A stretch of 6,568 nt of DNA from the NCBI GenBank assembly GCA_020446285.1, contig JAGREZ010000335.1, forward strand, positions 1 through 6,568. The letters run 5' to 3'. Positions 5,274 through 6,568 of the stretch are shown here, piece by piece (positions within the stretch are counted from its first letter, which is position 1; every line of letters begins with the position of its first letter). The position numbers and the translations under genes were made by a program. The notes beneath the pieces were generated by a model. The model was given only the letters and a program-made list of their open reading frames with translations. It did no database searches and was not told the origin of the DNA. Source of the stretch: Geminicoccaceae bacterium. GTDB lineage: Bacteria; Pseudomonadota; Alphaproteobacteria; Geminicoccales; Geminicoccaceae.

Positions 5274-6568
5274 ATGAGTGTAGTTGTACGCTTTGCTCCT
5301 TCGCCTACAGGTTTCTTGCACATCGGCAGCGCGCGCACGGCCCTGTTCAACTGGTTGTATGCTCGCCACCACGGCGGACGCTATCTCGTGCGGATCGAGG
5401 ATACCGACCGCCAGCGGTCCACGACGGAAGCGGTCGATGCGATCTTCGGCGGCCTCGACTGGCTCGGGCTGTCGTCGGATGAACCGCCGGTCTTCCAGTT
5501 CGCACGTCTCGACCGGCATCGCGAGGCGGTCGAGCGGCTGATGGAAAAGGGTCTTGCCTATCGCTGCTACTGTACGCCCGCGGAACTCGAGGCGATGCGC
5601 GCGGAAGCGAAGGCCGCCGGCCGTCCGACACTCTATGACGGGCGCTGGCGCGACCGGGATCCGGGCGAGGCGCCGGCGGGCATCGACCCGGTCATCCGCT
5701 TCCGCGCGCCGACGGATCGGGAAACGGTCGTCGAGGACGAGATCCAGGGAACGGTCCGCCTCGCCGGGAGCCAGATCGACGACATGGTGCTGATGCGCGC
5801 CGACGGCACCCCCACCTACATGCTCTCGGTCGTCGTCGACGATATCGACATGGGCATCACCCATGTCATTCGCGGCGATGACCATCTGGTCAATGCCGCA
5901 CGGCAGAAGAACCTGTTCGAAGCACTGGGGCACGAGGCGCCGCGCTTTGCGCACATGCCGCTCATCCACGGTCCCGATGGCGCCAAGCTGTCGAAGCGTC
6001 ATGGCGCGCTGGGCGTGGAGGCCTATCGCGAGATGGGTTATCTTCCCGAGGCGATCTGCAACTATCTCATTCGTCTCGGCTGGTCGCACGGCGATGACGA
6101 GGTGATCTCGCGCGAGCAGGCGGTCGCGTGGTTCGATCTGGACGGCGTCGGCCGTTCCGCGTCGCGCTTCGATTTCGCCAGGCTCGGGCATCTCAATGCC
6201 CACTATCTAAGGGAGGCCGATCCGGTCCGGCTCGCAGGTCTGGTCGAACGGTTCCTCGTGGCCGCTGGTTGGAAGCCGGGCGAAAGGGAGCGGCAACGGC
6301 TCGTCGAAGGGATGCCGGGCCTTGCTTCACGAGCGAAGACGCTGGTCGAACTGGCGGAGGCGGCGCATATCTATGTCGCCGCCCGGCCGCTGCCGTTGGA
6401 AGCCAAGGCCGAAAAGACGCTCGTGGGTGCGAAAGAGGGCCTGATCGACGCTCTGCAGCAAACGCTGGAATCATCCGGTGACTGGAGCGAGGAAGCTCTT
6501 GAGGCCGATCTGCGCGCTTTCGCCGAGGCCGAGGGAATCGGGTTCGGCAAGGTCGCCCAGCCACTGCG
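5274..6568 (+). CDS. gltX: Glutamyl-tRNA synthetase, missing its last residues at the right edge
   Basis: Class I synthetase that attaches glutamate to tRNA-Glu in the cytoplasm; in many alphaproteobacteria it also charges tRNA-Gln for later amidation by GatCAB. The 431 residues visible run from VRFAPSPTGFLHIGSART, with the HIGH-type motif HIGS (16-19), through YLVRIEDTDRQRS (37-49). Then come the DDHLVNAARQ block (202-211), the KMSKS-type loop KLSKR (238-242), and a helical anticodon-binding region from about 320. It stops at GKVAQPL, just before the expected final helix; the family is about 470 residues, so about 40 are missing. The start is ATG 5274, fixed by an in-frame TAA at 5265-5267; no clear Shine-Dalgarno precedes it. 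In the zinc-binding insertion C98 and C100 are present, but the later cysteine and histidine positions of the E. coli enzyme read W125 and D127 (YDGRWRD), so the site looks degenerate. The gene is divergent from comEC. Confidence 0.97.
   Translation, partial: MSVVVRFAPSPTGFLHIGSARTALFNWLYARHHGGRYLVRIEDTDRQRSTTEAVDAIFGGLDWLGLSSDEPPVFQFARLDRHREAVERLMEKGLAYRCYCTPAELEAMRAEAKAAGRPTLYDGRWRDRDPGEAPAGIDPVIRFRAPTDRETVVEDEIQGTVRLAGSQIDDMVLMRADGTPTYMLSVVVDDIDMGITHVIRGDDHLVNAARQKNLFEALGHEAPRFAHMPLIHGPDGAKLSKRHGALGVEAYREMGYLPEAICNYLIRLGWSHGDDEVISREQAVAWFDLDGVGRSASRFDFARLGHLNAHYLREADPVRLAGLVERFLVAAGWKPGERERQRLVEGMPGLASRAKTLVELAEAAHIYVAARPLPLEAKAEKTLVGAKEGLIDALQQTLESSGDWSEEALEADLRAFAEAEGIGFGKVAQPL

Noticed and set aside
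5262..6203. A 313-codon open frame on the minus strand opposite gltX, and a 155-codon frame (41-508, plus) opposite cysS
   Set aside because: Both are in the same codon-aligned antisense register to synthetase genes with unmistakable motifs. The repetition at all four large genes shows it is a compositional effect, not a set of overlapping genes.

Overview
The window is GC-rich (by eye well above 60%) and reads as chromosomal DNA of an alphaproteobacterium. The basis is the class-typical character of the GluRS, the ComEC C-terminal layout, the ExoP/GumC-type fused co-polymerase/tyrosine kinase, and strong G/C bias at third codon positions. No finer placement is attempted. There are no tRNA or rRNA genes, insertion sequences, CRISPR arrays or phage genes.

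Layout, left to right: (1) bases 1-472, minus strand, the N-terminal 157 residues of cysteinyl-tRNA synthetase (cysS), cut by the window edge. (2) 559-2643, minus, a 694-residue Wzz/GNVR + BY-kinase protein for exopolysaccharide chain-length control and export. (3) 2640-2984, minus, a small Pro/Ala-rich putative lipoprotein whose stop codon overlaps the kinase start (ATGA). (4) 2988-3037, a short AT-rich island holding a good sigma70-like promoter firing leftward into the lipoprotein-kinase pair. (5) 3038-5209, minus, comEC, the DNA-uptake channel. (6) 5274 to the window end, plus, glutamyl-tRNA synthetase (gltX), divergent from comEC and lacking roughly its last 40 residues.

The gltX/comEC divergent pair is a familiar alphaproteobacterial arrangement. 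From memory, lexA often lies just downstream of comEC in this class; here that place holds a two-gene envelope polysaccharide unit with its own promoter, followed by cysS. The lipoprotein and kinase look translationally coupled and may act together. cysS could be served by readthrough from that unit or by a weak local promoter.

There is no clear new system. The points most worth a second look are the small lipoprotein coupled to an isolated BY-kinase whose kinase region holds only two tyrosines (both in the last four residues), an 11-bp perfect inverted repeat near the 3' end of comEC, and a degenerate zinc site in GltX. Very long open frames on the strand opposite every gene are explained by codon usage and are not called as genes.
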